From NCBI GenBank assembly GCA_964445985.1, contig CAYUMU010000027.1:1-64000 (forward strand): 64,000 bases of DNA, written 5' to 3'. The translations under genes were made by a program, and so were the position numbers. A model generated the notes under the pieces. It saw nothing but the letters and a program-made list of their open reading frames with translations, was not told the origin of the DNA and did no database searches. The DNA comes from CAYUMU01 sp964445985 (lineage in GTDB: Bacteria; Planctomycetota; Planctomycetia; Pirellulales; S012-138). Below are positions 43,501 to 50,728 of the stretch, piece after piece (the stretch's first letter is position 1; the number at the start of each line of letters is the position of its first letter).

Positions 43501-43828
43501 CCAACATGCGAATGGAGTTAGGCAACTTCTCCAGCAGTTCGGCGGCCCGGAGATTTAGCCCGGCCGTTTCGGCGACAAACAGCCGCCCTCGATCGTCAAA
43601 GGCCGCCATCGTGGGATGGGCAACCAGATCGGGTCCAGCGGCCACCGAAACTTCAAATCCCTCTGGAACGCGCATGGCGGTTGGAGTGAACTCCGAAGGA
43701 GCGCTGGTCACTTCGTCGGCAAGAGCCGATGCCGAGACCAGCAGACTTCCCGTGAGCCCCCACATGGCAGCGAGCGGATAGACGAGTCGGATGGATATGA
43801 CGGTCCAGCGGGCATGCAAAGTAAGCAT
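40550..43828 (-). CDS. PVC-type membrane-bound dehydrogenase with HEAT repeats and C-terminal cytochrome c
   Basis: A 1092-residue exported protein with a signal-peptide-like N-terminus (YPLAAMWGLTGSLLVSASALA). A beta-propeller dehydrogenase-like domain follows to about residue 430, with GGMDNPVEVTFAPTGEMFG and WCDGRHGHEF. A long helical segment of HEAT-type repeats covers about 440-900 (WSAIRHALSDPHEDVRQAAA). The terminal cytochrome-c-like domain has CTACHRVQGEGGAIGPDL. This architecture is a planctomycete/verrucomicrobial family; redox coupling to sugar or polyol oxidation is the usual proposal but activity here is unproven. It stands alone upstream of M32. Confidence 0.92.
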   Translation of the reverse strand: MLTLHARWTVISIRLVYPLAAMWGLTGSLLVSASALADEVTSAPSEFTPTAMRVPEGFEVSVAAGPDLVAHPTMAAFDDRGRLFVAETAGLNLRAAELLEKLPNSIRMLEDTDGDGRFDRSTVFADKMTFPMGALWHQGALFVASPPYIWRLEDRDGDGVAEHRQVLVEKFGFTGNAADVHGCFRGPNGRIYWCDGRHGHEFRDRQGNVSSQGLAARVFSCRADGSDVEAFAGGGMDNPVEVTFAPTGEMFGTMTFYNPDQDRHDALVHFVRGGVYPRNHPCLSEFKRTGDLLPPLSLFGVVAPSGLTRYRGPMFGEDYRNNLFSVQFNTHKVLRHRLTREGATFRSQDIDFLTSDNPDFHPTDVLEDADGSLLVIDTGGWFRIGCPTSQVAKPEIPGAIYRVRYVGKPGQPPLAQAEPAPNHGSPDDPRGERIAWPSLKEVEVAALLGSPWPVVRDQAQERLIAMADNATVEVLLTQLNQAVSHDLRRRVVWTLSRIERPELRPAAWSAIRHALSDPHEDVRQAAARSLGVVGDRDGIEALAHMARGNFNARLGARSISPAGEFDTSLPAVELPQVRAAAAAALGQLKATEAVPALLAGLAKCNDRFLEHALIYAAIEINHREATLPALLDSTPAVRRGALIALDQMDDGQLSQRMVGAQLDTADVDLQNTALAIISRHPGWSDEIIGLLKAWLADEQPLGDRAATARGVLQAFQADAAIQELVTQHLRRGSADRQQLMFDVLARSEFANPAHVPLAWRDALRDALATKDQTQLEPAVATAAATGWDGLADPLRTIAGREELPRTLRASALVAVAKKGLPLAPNEFVLLQERLSPEVAPLERLAAAEGLAAAGLTEQQQRQLALLLREAGPLEIASLLAAFSKCRDETLGLAVVASLSQSPGLASLRPQSLQQTLANFPATVRDAAGMLKLPSQANREEQLAKLQQYERELAGGQVELGKAVFQSKKTACTACHRVQGEGGAIGPDLSRVGEVRTPRDLLEAVLFPSVSFARGYESYAIATASGHSYVGVVQRETADAIYLRSADRAEIRVGRADIEEMLPSNISIMPAGLDQTMTVDDVKHLIAYLRSLK

Positions 43829-44099
43829 GATTGAATGTTCTCAACAGCCGATTGGGGTGCACGGATTCGATCTGCCTCTGATAATAATGCGTGAACCGCG
43901 CCCAAGCGAACGAATGACGGCCCGACGGGATGCCCCGCTGCCCACGCCAGCAACTCAGCGCCGCAACCCCAACTGGGCCAATGTGCAATCCGCGGCAATT
44001 TGCGCTGCCGCGCATGTTTCCGCGAACCACCCCTGCAAGCTTCGTGGGAGCGATCGTTGACAGTGACGTCGGCCACGGAGTACCATCACCGATACCCCT

Positions 44100-44173
44100 G
44101 GGCGGTTAGCTCAGTTGATTAGAGCGTCTGGTTTACACCCAGAAGGTCACAGGTTTGAGTCCTGTACCGCCCA
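44100..44173 (+). tRNA. tRNA-Val (UAC)
   Basis: A 74-base cloverleaf. The acceptor GGGCGGT pairs with ACCGCCC; the D-arm reads TAGCTCAGTTGATTAGAGC, the anticodon stem-loop is TCTGG-TTTACAC-CCAGA with anticodon TAC, and the T-loop is TTTGAGT. The discriminator base is A and the CCA end is not encoded. The gene stands alone in a 660-bp gap between the PVC dehydrogenase and a methyltransferase. Confidence 0.95.
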
Positions 44174-44491
44174 CTTGTTAAGCCGCTAATCCGCAAGGCT
44201 CCCCCCTATCCCGATTGACACGACCGCTTTCCGCGAAGTCGCAGGTGGCTGCCGAGCCGAGGATAGCTTCGCGGCGCCCCACTGCCCTCTCCGTTCCTTC
44301 TGCCTTTCTGGCTATTTGCCGCAACCCAGCGTCCTTCCACCGCCGGGCGGCGTGGTTTACTATTCGGTGAACCCATGGTTCGCGCCATGCGATTCCGCGC
44401 TCCCGCGCTCCGATGAACCTGCATCACGGACGCTTTCTGCCCACCTAACGGGTTAAGAATCGCGGCCGGTCTGGATGGATCAACGCTCCCT
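44174..44491. other. Intergenic, nothing recognised
   Basis: About 320 bp between tRNA-Val and the first methyltransferase gene. Short open frames on both strands have Arg/Ser/Gly-rich translations with no domain and no good ribosome binding site. Confidence 0.4.
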
Positions 44492-45265
44492 ATGCCTGCC
44501 CCCGACGCTCAAACCCGGTTTTCCAATCGCGTAGCCGATTACATCCGCTATCGGCCCGGCTATCCCGCGGCAGTCGTCGACTGTTTGCGTTCTGAGTACG
44601 GTCTGCACGCAGGGCAGGCGGTGGCCGATATTGGCAGCGGCACCGGTATCTCCAGTCGGATGCTGCTCGAAGCGGGCCAGATGGTTTACGCCGTCGAACC
44701 CAATCCCGACATGCGCGCGGCCGCGGAAGAATGGCTCGCCGGCCATCCCAATTTTCATAGCGTGAATGCCGCTGCCGAGGCCACGGGCTTGCCTTCGCAA
44801 AGCGTGTCCTGGGTATTCGCCGCCCAAGCGTTTCACTGGTTCGATGTGCCGGCGTGCCGGGTGGAATTTCAGCGCATCTTGCGGCCGGGTGGGCGGATCG
44901 CGCTATTGTGGAACGACTGGCAGCGGGAGTCGCCGCTCATTCAAGATTACGAAGCGCTGGTGCACGAGTACGCCCGCGACTATGCGGCGGTCAATCACAA
45001 TCAGGCCCAAACCGATGGCCGCATCGAGCAATTGTTTGAGCCCGTAAAACCCAGTCTGCACACCTTCGCCCATCACCAATCGCTCGATTACGCGGGGCTC
45101 CAGGGGCGCTTGCTGTCGTCTTCATACATGCCGTCGGCCAACGATCCGAGGGCGGCGGACATGCTTCGCGACTTGCAGGCGATTTTCACGAAGCACGCCG
45201 TTCAAGACCGTGTGCGATTTGATTATGTGACCCTGCTGTACGTGGGCGCGCCGTCGGCCAGCTAG
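44492..45265 (+). CDS. Class I SAM-dependent methyltransferase (type 11)
   Basis: A 257-residue enzyme. Motif I is VADIGSGTGISSRML at about 46-60, followed by the acidic YAVEPNPDMRAA that binds the SAM ribose, then a post-I block (WVFAAQAFHWFDVPACRVEF) and the ILRPGGRIALLWND motif. The protein lacks a signal peptide. The substrate is unknown; relatives act on small molecules. The downstream gene (CaMKII-association domain) starts 66 bp after the stop and another methyltransferase follows, so the three may be one transcription unit. Confidence 0.88.
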   Translation: MPAPDAQTRFSNRVADYIRYRPGYPAAVVDCLRSEYGLHAGQAVADIGSGTGISSRMLLEAGQMVYAVEPNPDMRAAAEEWLAGHPNFHSVNAAAEATGLPSQSVSWVFAAQAFHWFDVPACRVEFQRILRPGGRIALLWNDWQRESPLIQDYEALVHEYARDYAAVNHNQAQTDGRIEQLFEPVKPSLHTFAHHQSLDYAGLQGRLLSSSYMPSANDPRAADMLRDLQAIFTKHAVQDRVRFDYVTLLYVGAPSAS

Positions 45266-45331
45266 CTCGCAATACCATCGAAAACCTTCAGATACATTAC
45301 CTTCCTTACCATCTTGGGATATGAACCGGCT

Positions 45332-45712
45332 ATGGACGACGAACTGATTCGGCTGACGCGGGAACTACTGGCTTGCATTGCCGATGCGGATTGGACTGCC
45401 TACACGGAACTGTGCGCCGAAGACATCACCTGTTTCGAGCCCGAGGCCCGCGGCCATCTGGTGGGCGGCCTGGCGTTTCACAAGTTTTATTTTGACCTCG
45501 ATCGCAGCACCACGTCGCAAAACGTGACGCTGATCAACCCTTCGGTTCGCCGCCTGGGTAACGATGGGGCCGTGGTTTCTTACGTGCGGATGGTGCAACG
45601 CACGGATGTCAATCGCCGCCCAGAAACGGTGATGTTTGAAGAAACCCGGGTTTGGCAGCGGATCGACGGCGCCTGGAAGCACGTGCATTTCCATCGTTCG
45701 CTCAATCATTGA
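45332..45712 (+). CDS. CaMKII association-domain (SnoaL-like) protein
   Basis: A 126-residue protein starting MDDELIRLTRELLACIADAD. The sequence follows the NTF2-like fold of the calcium/calmodulin kinase II association domain family, with AYTELCAEDITCFEPEARGH and the C-terminal VWQRIDGAWKHVHFHRS strand. Members are small alpha/beta cone proteins with oligomerising or ligand-binding roles; this is not a kinase and binds no calmodulin that can be read here. It lies between two methyltransferase genes, 27 bp before the second. Its own substrate or partner is unknown. Confidence 0.8.
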   Translation: MDDELIRLTRELLACIADADWTAYTELCAEDITCFEPEARGHLVGGLAFHKFYFDLDRSTTSQNVTLINPSVRRLGNDGAVVSYVRMVQRTDVNRRPETVMFEETRVWQRIDGAWKHVHFHRSLNH

Positions 45713-45739
45713 TGAGAGAGGCCCCCCAGCCCAAACGCC

Positions 45740-46522
45740 ATGACGGAACCGATCACCGGAAACCTGTACGACCATCCGCGGTACTACGAGCTGATTTTCG
45801 GCTCGGATTGGAAAGCGGAGTTCGATTTTCTGTTAGCCTGTTTCGAGCGGTTTTCGCCTCGGCCCATCGAGCGGGTGTTTGAACCGGCCTGCGGCACGGG
45901 CCGGTTGCTGCTGCGCCTGGCCCAGCAAGGGTACGAGGTGGCGGGCAACGACCTGAACGCCAAGGCCGTGGATTACTGCAACCGCCGTTTCTTGCAGCGA
46001 GGCTGGTCGCCCCCGGCGGTGGTTGGCGATATGAGCGACTTTCGCGTGGCCAAGAAGTACCACGCGGCATTCAATCTGATCAACAGCTTCCGCCACCTGC
46101 CCACCGAGCAGCACGCCGAGAATCATTTGAAGTGCGTGGCCGATTGCTTGCGGAAGGGCGGTCTGTACTTGCTGGGGCTGCACTTAACACCCGCCGGCAA
46201 ACCGATCTGCGGTGAAGAACGCTGGTCGGCCCGCCGCGGCCATCTGGCGGTAACCAGCCACATGCAGTCGCTGGGCATCAATCGCCGGACGCGCAAGGAA
46301 CGGGTCGGCATGACCATGAACGTGTACACGCCGACCCGGCAGTTCTGTCTTAGCGATGAGATGGATTTCCGCATGTATTCGGCGGCCCAATTCGATAGCC
46401 TGCTGCAAGCGGTCAATCGGTTCGAGGTGCTGGAAACGTATGATTTTCGGTACGACATCGACCAGCCGATGCCGGTAGACAAACAGACGGAAGACGTGGT
46501 GTACATCCTCCGAAAAAAGTAG
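45740..46522 (+). CDS. Class I SAM-dependent methyltransferase
   Basis: A 260-residue enzyme whose motif I, VFEPACGTGRLLLRL, lies at about residues 46-60, followed by EVAGNDLNAKAVDYC. VGDMSDFRVAKKYHAAFNLI and the CLRKGGLYLLGLH block are also typical of the family. A beta-rich C-terminal part follows (MNVYTPTRQFCLSDEMDF). The substrate is unknown. It lies 27 bp after the CaMKII-association protein; the three genes from 44492 may be cotranscribed. No signal peptide, so cytoplasmic. Confidence 0.87.
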   Translation: MTEPITGNLYDHPRYYELIFGSDWKAEFDFLLACFERFSPRPIERVFEPACGTGRLLLRLAQQGYEVAGNDLNAKAVDYCNRRFLQRGWSPPAVVGDMSDFRVAKKYHAAFNLINSFRHLPTEQHAENHLKCVADCLRKGGLYLLGLHLTPAGKPICGEERWSARRGHLAVTSHMQSLGINRRTRKERVGMTMNVYTPTRQFCLSDEMDFRMYSAAQFDSLLQAVNRFEVLETYDFRYDIDQPMPVDKQTEDVVYILRKK

Positions 46523-46700
46523 CTGCATTATGGTGCGCGGCTCGCCGCGCCCGCCCTCGAACCAGAAGGTGAAACGCATCGCCGGCCCCATTGGCGCGAA
46601 GACGGCGCGGCGGCATTCCCGGCGTGGTGTTACTTTAACGGCGGCGCATTTCGTTGCCACGTCCGTGGGCGAATAACGGCGCGGCCGCGCTGCGACTGCC

Positions 46701-46744
46701 CGTTGCCGCAGGCCGCTGTCGGCGACAGTCGGCCTGCGGCAACG
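46701..46744. repeat. Long inverted repeat
   Basis: Reads as a stem of about 20 bp with one unpaired base and a short loop: GTTGCCGCAGGCCG pairs with CGGCCTGCGGCAAC, extended by CTGTCG/CGACAG. It has no T run on either side. This resembles a dispersed palindromic element rather than a terminator. Confidence 0.7.
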
Positions 46745-46960
46745 CATGATTTAACATCGTTTGGCCCCCGGCGGAGCGAGTTTCGCGTTGCAGGGCTGTT
46801 TCGTATAATTGGCCGTGTTGGAAGAGGCAGCCCCGGGGAAGCCACTAGCCACGGACATCCCTCAGTACGGGTGGCACTGGGCTATGCCAGTGCTCGCGGG
46901 CCGCTTCCCCACCGCCCCACGTACAATCCTGCATTCACGCTGTTTCGCCGCTGGGCGAAA

Positions 46961-46990
46961 GGCGAGCCCAGGCGAGCCCAGGCGAGCCCA
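46961..46990. repeat. Tandem 10-bp repeat (GGCGAGCCCA x3)
   Basis: Three perfect copies head to tail, in a non-coding region before the Hsp70 gene. A likely slippage product. Confidence 0.85.
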
Positions 46991-47130
46991 GGTGGTCAAG
47001 CTGTCAAACGCCGTTCGCTTTTTGACCTTCCGAGCAGATCCGTGTTCGTTGCTTGGTCGGAGTCCATTCACACTGGCAGAGCCAGTGGCACCCGAAAAAA
47101 TGCCCCTGCGATAGCCGCCGGAAACCTTCC

Positions 47131-48927
47131 ATGCCTGCCAACTACGTCATTGGGATCGACCTCGGCACCACCGGTAGCGTGCTCTCGTACGTTTCGCTGG
47201 ATGCCGAAGTTCCCCAGGTCGAATTGCTCTCGGTTCCGCAATTGGTGGCGGCCGGCGTGAGCGAAGCGCGCACGACCTTGCCCTCGTATTTGTATTTGGC
47301 CAATCCGCACGAAGCAGGACAAGGCAGCTTTGACCTGCCCTGGGCAGCCGGTCACGATTTTGCCGTGGGCGAATACGCCCGGCGGCAGGGGGCCGAGGTG
47401 CCGCAGCGCACGGTGAGTGCCGCCAAGAGTTGGCTATGCCACAGCAAGGTGGACCGGCATCAGGCGATTTTGCCGTGGAATGCTCCGGATGATGTGGCGA
47501 AGGTGTCGCCGGTGACCGCCTCACGGCGTTACTTGGAACACCTGGTGGCCGCCTGGGAGCAGGCAGTTCCCCACGCCCAGGTGCGCGACCAGGTCGTGGT
47601 GCTAACGGTGCCGGCGTCGTTCGATGTGAGCGCGCGGGAACTGACGCGCGAGGCCGCCCTGGCGGCGGGCTTGCCCGAGAACCTGGTGTTGCTCGAAGAG
47701 CCCCAAGCGGCCGTTTACGCCTGGCTGGCCGATCGCGGCGACGCCTGGCGAAAAGACCTGGCCGTGAATGAGTCGTTGCTGGTCTGCGATATCGGCGGCG
47801 GCACCACCGACTTCACCCTGATTGGCGTTTCGCAAGAGCAGGGAGAGTTGGTGCTGGAACGCCGGGCGGTGGGCAACCACCTGCTCGTGGGCGGTGACAA
47901 CATGGATTTGGCCCTGGCGCATTACGCGGCCAGCCAGTTTCAAGAACGCGGCGTGAACCTCGATCCCTGGCAGTCGGTCGGCCTGTGGCATAGCTGCCGT
48001 GAAGCCAAGGAAACCCTGCTGAGCAATAAGGGCCCCAAGAAGCATCCGTTGGCGGTGCTCGGACGCGGCAGCCGGCTGATTGGCAAGACGGTCAAGATCG
48101 ACATCGAGCGCGAGAACGTGGCCGACCTGCTGCTCGAAGGTTTCTTCCCCCAATGCGATCCCGGCGACGTGCCAGCCCGGCGCAGGGCCTCGGGCTTTCA
48201 AGACATCGGCCTCCCTTTTGAATCCGACGCCGCGGTGACGCGGCACTTGTCGGCCTTCCTCAAGGCGCATGGCGAGGGGGGCAGTTTGCATCGGCCGACC
48301 CATGTGTTGTTCAACGGCGGGGTGTTCAAGTCGGACCTGTTGCAGCAGCGATTGCTCGAAGTCGTCGGAGGCTGGTTCCCCGGCGACCAAACTCCGCGGC
48401 CGTTGGTGGGCGCGCCCGATCTCGATCATGCCGTGAGCCGCGGAGCCGCGTACTACGGTTGGGCCAAGCAGAAAGGGGGCGTGCGGATTCGCGGCGGCAC
48501 GGCCCGCAGTTATTACATCGGCATCGAAACCTCCGGCCTGGCGATTCCCGGCGCCCCGCGACCCTTGAGGGCGTTATGCGTGGTCCCCAATGGCATGGAA
48601 GAAGGAACCGAGTGCGACGTGCCCGCCGACAGCGTGGGCCTGGTGGTCGGCGAGCCGGCCCAATTTCGCTTCTTTAGTTCGGCGGTGCGAAAAGACGATC
48701 AGCCAGGGCTGGTGCTCGGCTCATGGAAAGAAGACGAACTGGCCGAAACCGATTCGCTCGAAGCCACGCTGCCCGCCGAAAACGGGGTCGACGAAGACTA
48801 CGTGCCAGTGCGGTTTCACAGCGTGATTACCGAACTGGGCGTGTTCGAACTGTGGTGCGTGGCCGCGGAGGCGGATCGCCGCTGGAAGCTGGAGTTTTCG
48901 GTGCGGGAAGACGCCGAAAAAGCCTGA
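47131..48927 (+). CDS. Hsp70 family protein (DnaK-like)
   Basis: A 598-residue homologue of DnaK. The nucleotide-binding domain has the phosphate-1 motif IGIDLGTTGSVLSY at 7-20, phosphate-2 LLVCDIGGGTTDFTL, the adenosine block VLFNGGVFKSDLL and, at the linker, DLDHAVSRGAAYYG. The C-terminal 120 residues are beta-rich but short, without the helical lid of standard DnaK, so this is not the main chaperone. Such divergent Hsp70s are found in many bacteria, with partners unknown. The ATG is chosen at the family N-terminus. No DnaJ or GrpE gene is nearby. Confidence 0.88.
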   Translation: MPANYVIGIDLGTTGSVLSYVSLDAEVPQVELLSVPQLVAAGVSEARTTLPSYLYLANPHEAGQGSFDLPWAAGHDFAVGEYARRQGAEVPQRTVSAAKSWLCHSKVDRHQAILPWNAPDDVAKVSPVTASRRYLEHLVAAWEQAVPHAQVRDQVVVLTVPASFDVSARELTREAALAAGLPENLVLLEEPQAAVYAWLADRGDAWRKDLAVNESLLVCDIGGGTTDFTLIGVSQEQGELVLERRAVGNHLLVGGDNMDLALAHYAASQFQERGVNLDPWQSVGLWHSCREAKETLLSNKGPKKHPLAVLGRGSRLIGKTVKIDIERENVADLLLEGFFPQCDPGDVPARRRASGFQDIGLPFESDAAVTRHLSAFLKAHGEGGSLHRPTHVLFNGGVFKSDLLQQRLLEVVGGWFPGDQTPRPLVGAPDLDHAVSRGAAYYGWAKQKGGVRIRGGTARSYYIGIETSGLAIPGAPRPLRALCVVPNGMEEGTECDVPADSVGLVVGEPAQFRFFSSAVRKDDQPGLVLGSWKEDELAETDSLEATLPAENGVDEDYVPVRFHSVITELGVFELWCVAAEADRRWKLEFSVREDAEKA

Positions 48928-49021
48928 GAAACGCAGGCAGAATAAGAGCCTATCCAAGAACCCTGTTTCCCCCTCGCTTCAACTCTGGCCTGATAAAAAG
49001 TTTCTCACGACCTTTCTTTCT

Positions 49022-49054
49022 CCCTTCTCCCCCCGGTACTCCGGGGGAGAAGGG
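49022..49054. repeat. GC-rich hairpin, 12-bp stem
   Basis: CCCTTCTCCCCC (49022-49033) pairs perfectly with 49043-49054 around a 9-base loop. It lies 95 bp beyond the Hsp70 stop. There is no T run; it may be a dispersed palindromic element or a rho-independent-like stem. Confidence 0.6.
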
Positions 49055-49143
49055 CTGAGATTCGCCTCCAAACGGCTGGAATCGCGTTGTAGTGAGAAGT
49101 AGGCGTCTGGAATACCTGGAGCGTGCGTTTACCATGCTCTTCG

Positions 49144-49314
49144 ATGTTCATTCGCCAATACACCAAAAACGAGAGTGGGACGCGCGTCGCCTATTGGGCG
49201 CTGCGCGACCGTGATCGGATTCACGTGTACGAAGTGCTGCTTGAGTTTCTCGATGACGGCAATCCTGAGTTGGACGACGTGCCCAACCTCTTGAGCTTCA
49301 AAAGGATGCGCTGA
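49144..49314 (+). pseudogene. Short ORF, possible truncated transposase N-terminus
   Basis: The 56-residue product MFIRQYTKNESGTRVAYWAL, followed by an Asp/Glu-rich segment, resembles the start of IS1634-like transposases, which begin with a similar basic strand and YWAL motif. It stops after 56 codons, far short of a transposase. It lies 28 bp from the end of a tRNA gene, a typical site for insertions. The resemblance is by eye and weak; it could also be a small unrelated protein. Confidence 0.3.
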
Positions 49315-49341
49315 TCTGCGCGGATGCGCAAAATAGGAAGA

Positions 49342-49415
49342 TAGCGGAGGAGGGATTCGAACCCCCGACACGCGGATTATGATTCCGCTGCTCTAACCGA
49401 CTGAGCTACTCCGCC
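49342..49415 (-). tRNA. tRNA with CAU anticodon (Met elongator, or Ile2)
   Basis: A 74-base cloverleaf read on the minus strand. Acceptor GGCGGAG pairs with CTCCGCT (the first pair is G-U), the D-arm is TAGCTCAGTCGGTTAGAGC, the anticodon stem-loop is GCGGA-ATCATAA-TCCGC and the T-arm GGGGG-TTCGAAT-CCCTC. The discriminator is A. The CAT anticodon can be elongator Met or, if modified to lysidine, Ile-AUA. No CCA is encoded. Confidence 0.92.
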
Positions 49416-49481
49416 AATCAAATTTCCTGTGCCCTCACCTATCGGCGGTGAGTTCGTTTCAAGTTAACAATTCAGGGGCAG

Positions 49482-50309
49482 CTAGCCAAGCCCCCGCTCG
49501 CCTCCCATTTCCTGGGGCGCGGCGAGGTGGGGCGCCACGAAGGGAGTTCCGTAAATGGGGTGCCGGCATACGGTTACCTTCAGGCCGTAGGCTTCTTCGA
49601 TGCGCTCGGCGGTGAGCACGTTTTCGGCGGACCCAACTGCCAGCAGGCTGCGATCGCTGAGCAGGGCGATGCGGTCGGCGAAAAACGAGGCCTGATTCAA
49701 GTCGTGCAGGGTGACCACCACCGCCAGGCGTTCGTGGTGGGCCAGGCATCGCACGAGTTCGAGCATTTCCACCTGGTATTTCAGGTCCAAGCCGGCGGTC
49801 GGTTCGTCCAGCAGCAACACCTCGGCCTGTTGGGCCAACGCTCGGGCCAGAATCATGCGCCGCCACTCTCCGCCAGAAAGCTCGGTAATCGGCCGCTCGG
49901 CCAAATTCGCCAGGCCGGCTCGCTCGATCGCCAACGCCACGGCGGCCTGATCGGCAGCCGTGAAAGGCAAGAACCAGCCGCGGTGTGGAGATCGTCCCAT
50001 CTGCACGGCCTGCGTCACCGTGAGCGGCCAATCGCGGCGCTCGCTCTGCGGCGCCACCGCCGTGCGGCGAGAGACTTCGTTGGCCTCGATGTTCCAAATA
50101 TCGCGGCCTGCAAAACGAATGGTGCCCCGCTGGGGACGCAGCAATCTGGCCAGTGCCCTCAACAGGGTGGTTTTTCCTGAACCGTTGGCCCCGGCCAAGA
50201 TCAGCAGTTCGCCGGGTCGCACGGCCAGCGATAAATCGCGCAACACTTCGCGCGGCCCATAACCGCAGTGCAGATGCTCGGCTTCGACAATCGAGTCATC
50301 GCTCGTCAT
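49482..50309 (-). CDS. ABC transporter ATP-binding protein (iron-siderophore/cobalamin type)
   Basis: A 275-residue ATPase of the FecE/BtuD/HmuV type. Walker A is GANGSGKTT, the Q-loop follows (APQSERRDWPLTV), the signature is LSGGEWRR, Walker B is VLLLDEPTAGLD and the H-loop lies in TLHDLNQASFFADR. The VTQAVQMGRSPHRGWF block is typical of metal-chelate importers. The permease and binding protein are not in the window on either side, so it may be an orphan ATPase working with a permease elsewhere. Confidence 0.92.
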   Translation of the reverse strand: MTSDDSIVEAEHLHCGYGPREVLRDLSLAVRPGELLILAGANGSGKTTLLRALARLLRPQRGTIRFAGRDIWNIEANEVSRRTAVAPQSERRDWPLTVTQAVQMGRSPHRGWFLPFTAADQAAVALAIERAGLANLAERPITELSGGEWRRMILARALAQQAEVLLLDEPTAGLDLKYQVEMLELVRCLAHHERLAVVVTLHDLNQASFFADRIALLSDRSLLAVGSAENVLTAERIEEAYGLKVTVCRHPIYGTPFVAPHLAAPQEMGGERGLG

Positions 50310-50728
50310 GAATTCCGCGGTTGAAAAAGGAAGGAGAACCAGCGCCTTACCGGTCGCCGGCAGCCCTCCCCAACTCTACCAGCATCGTTAGCACTCCTAC
50401 AACCGCTGCAACCGGCACAGCTTTTCCTCGGCTAAGTCCGCCAGGGGTGTTCGCGATCTTTCCGGGCAAGCCGCGAAAGCTAAAGTTCCAACAAGGATCG
50501 CAAACGAAGCAACTTCCCAAGGCCAACCCAATGGCGTGCTGGCTCCCTGTAAATCCAGCCGCCAGAAAAGAACGATGCCCGCTGTTTAGAACGCGGATAG
50601 ATCGGTTCGACCGCTTCTTGATCCCCAGCTTCGCTTTCGCTGCCAGCTTCAGGGTTTCCCTTGCGGCCGGTGAAGTGAGCAGCGTCGGCGTCAAAAAACT
50701 CCATCCATAGAACCAGATACCAACTGCT
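50310..50728. other. Intergenic, divergent promoter region
   Basis: About 420 bp between the leftward ABC ATPase and the rightward PQQ-type dehydrogenase. Open frames exist on both strands over the same bases (for example 50347-50739 on the minus strand), but they overlap each other, have no domain and are probably chance. Confidence 0.4.

Larger units (their letters stand above)
46523..47130. other. Intergenic with palindrome and tandem repeat
   Basis: About 610 bp between the methyltransferase and Hsp70 genes. It contains a 44-bp near-perfect inverted repeat (46701-46744) and a 10-bp unit repeated three times (46961-46990). Open frames here are composed of these repeats and GC-rich sequence and do not look coding. 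Confidence 0.5.

Noticed and set aside
44206..44427. Minus-strand 73-codon open frame between tRNA-Val and the methyltransferase
   Set aside because: Arg/Ser/Gly-rich low complexity with no ribosome binding site or domain.
46961..46990. Tandem repeat considered as a CRISPR array
   Set aside because: Units are 10 bp with no spacers; no cas genes are in the window.
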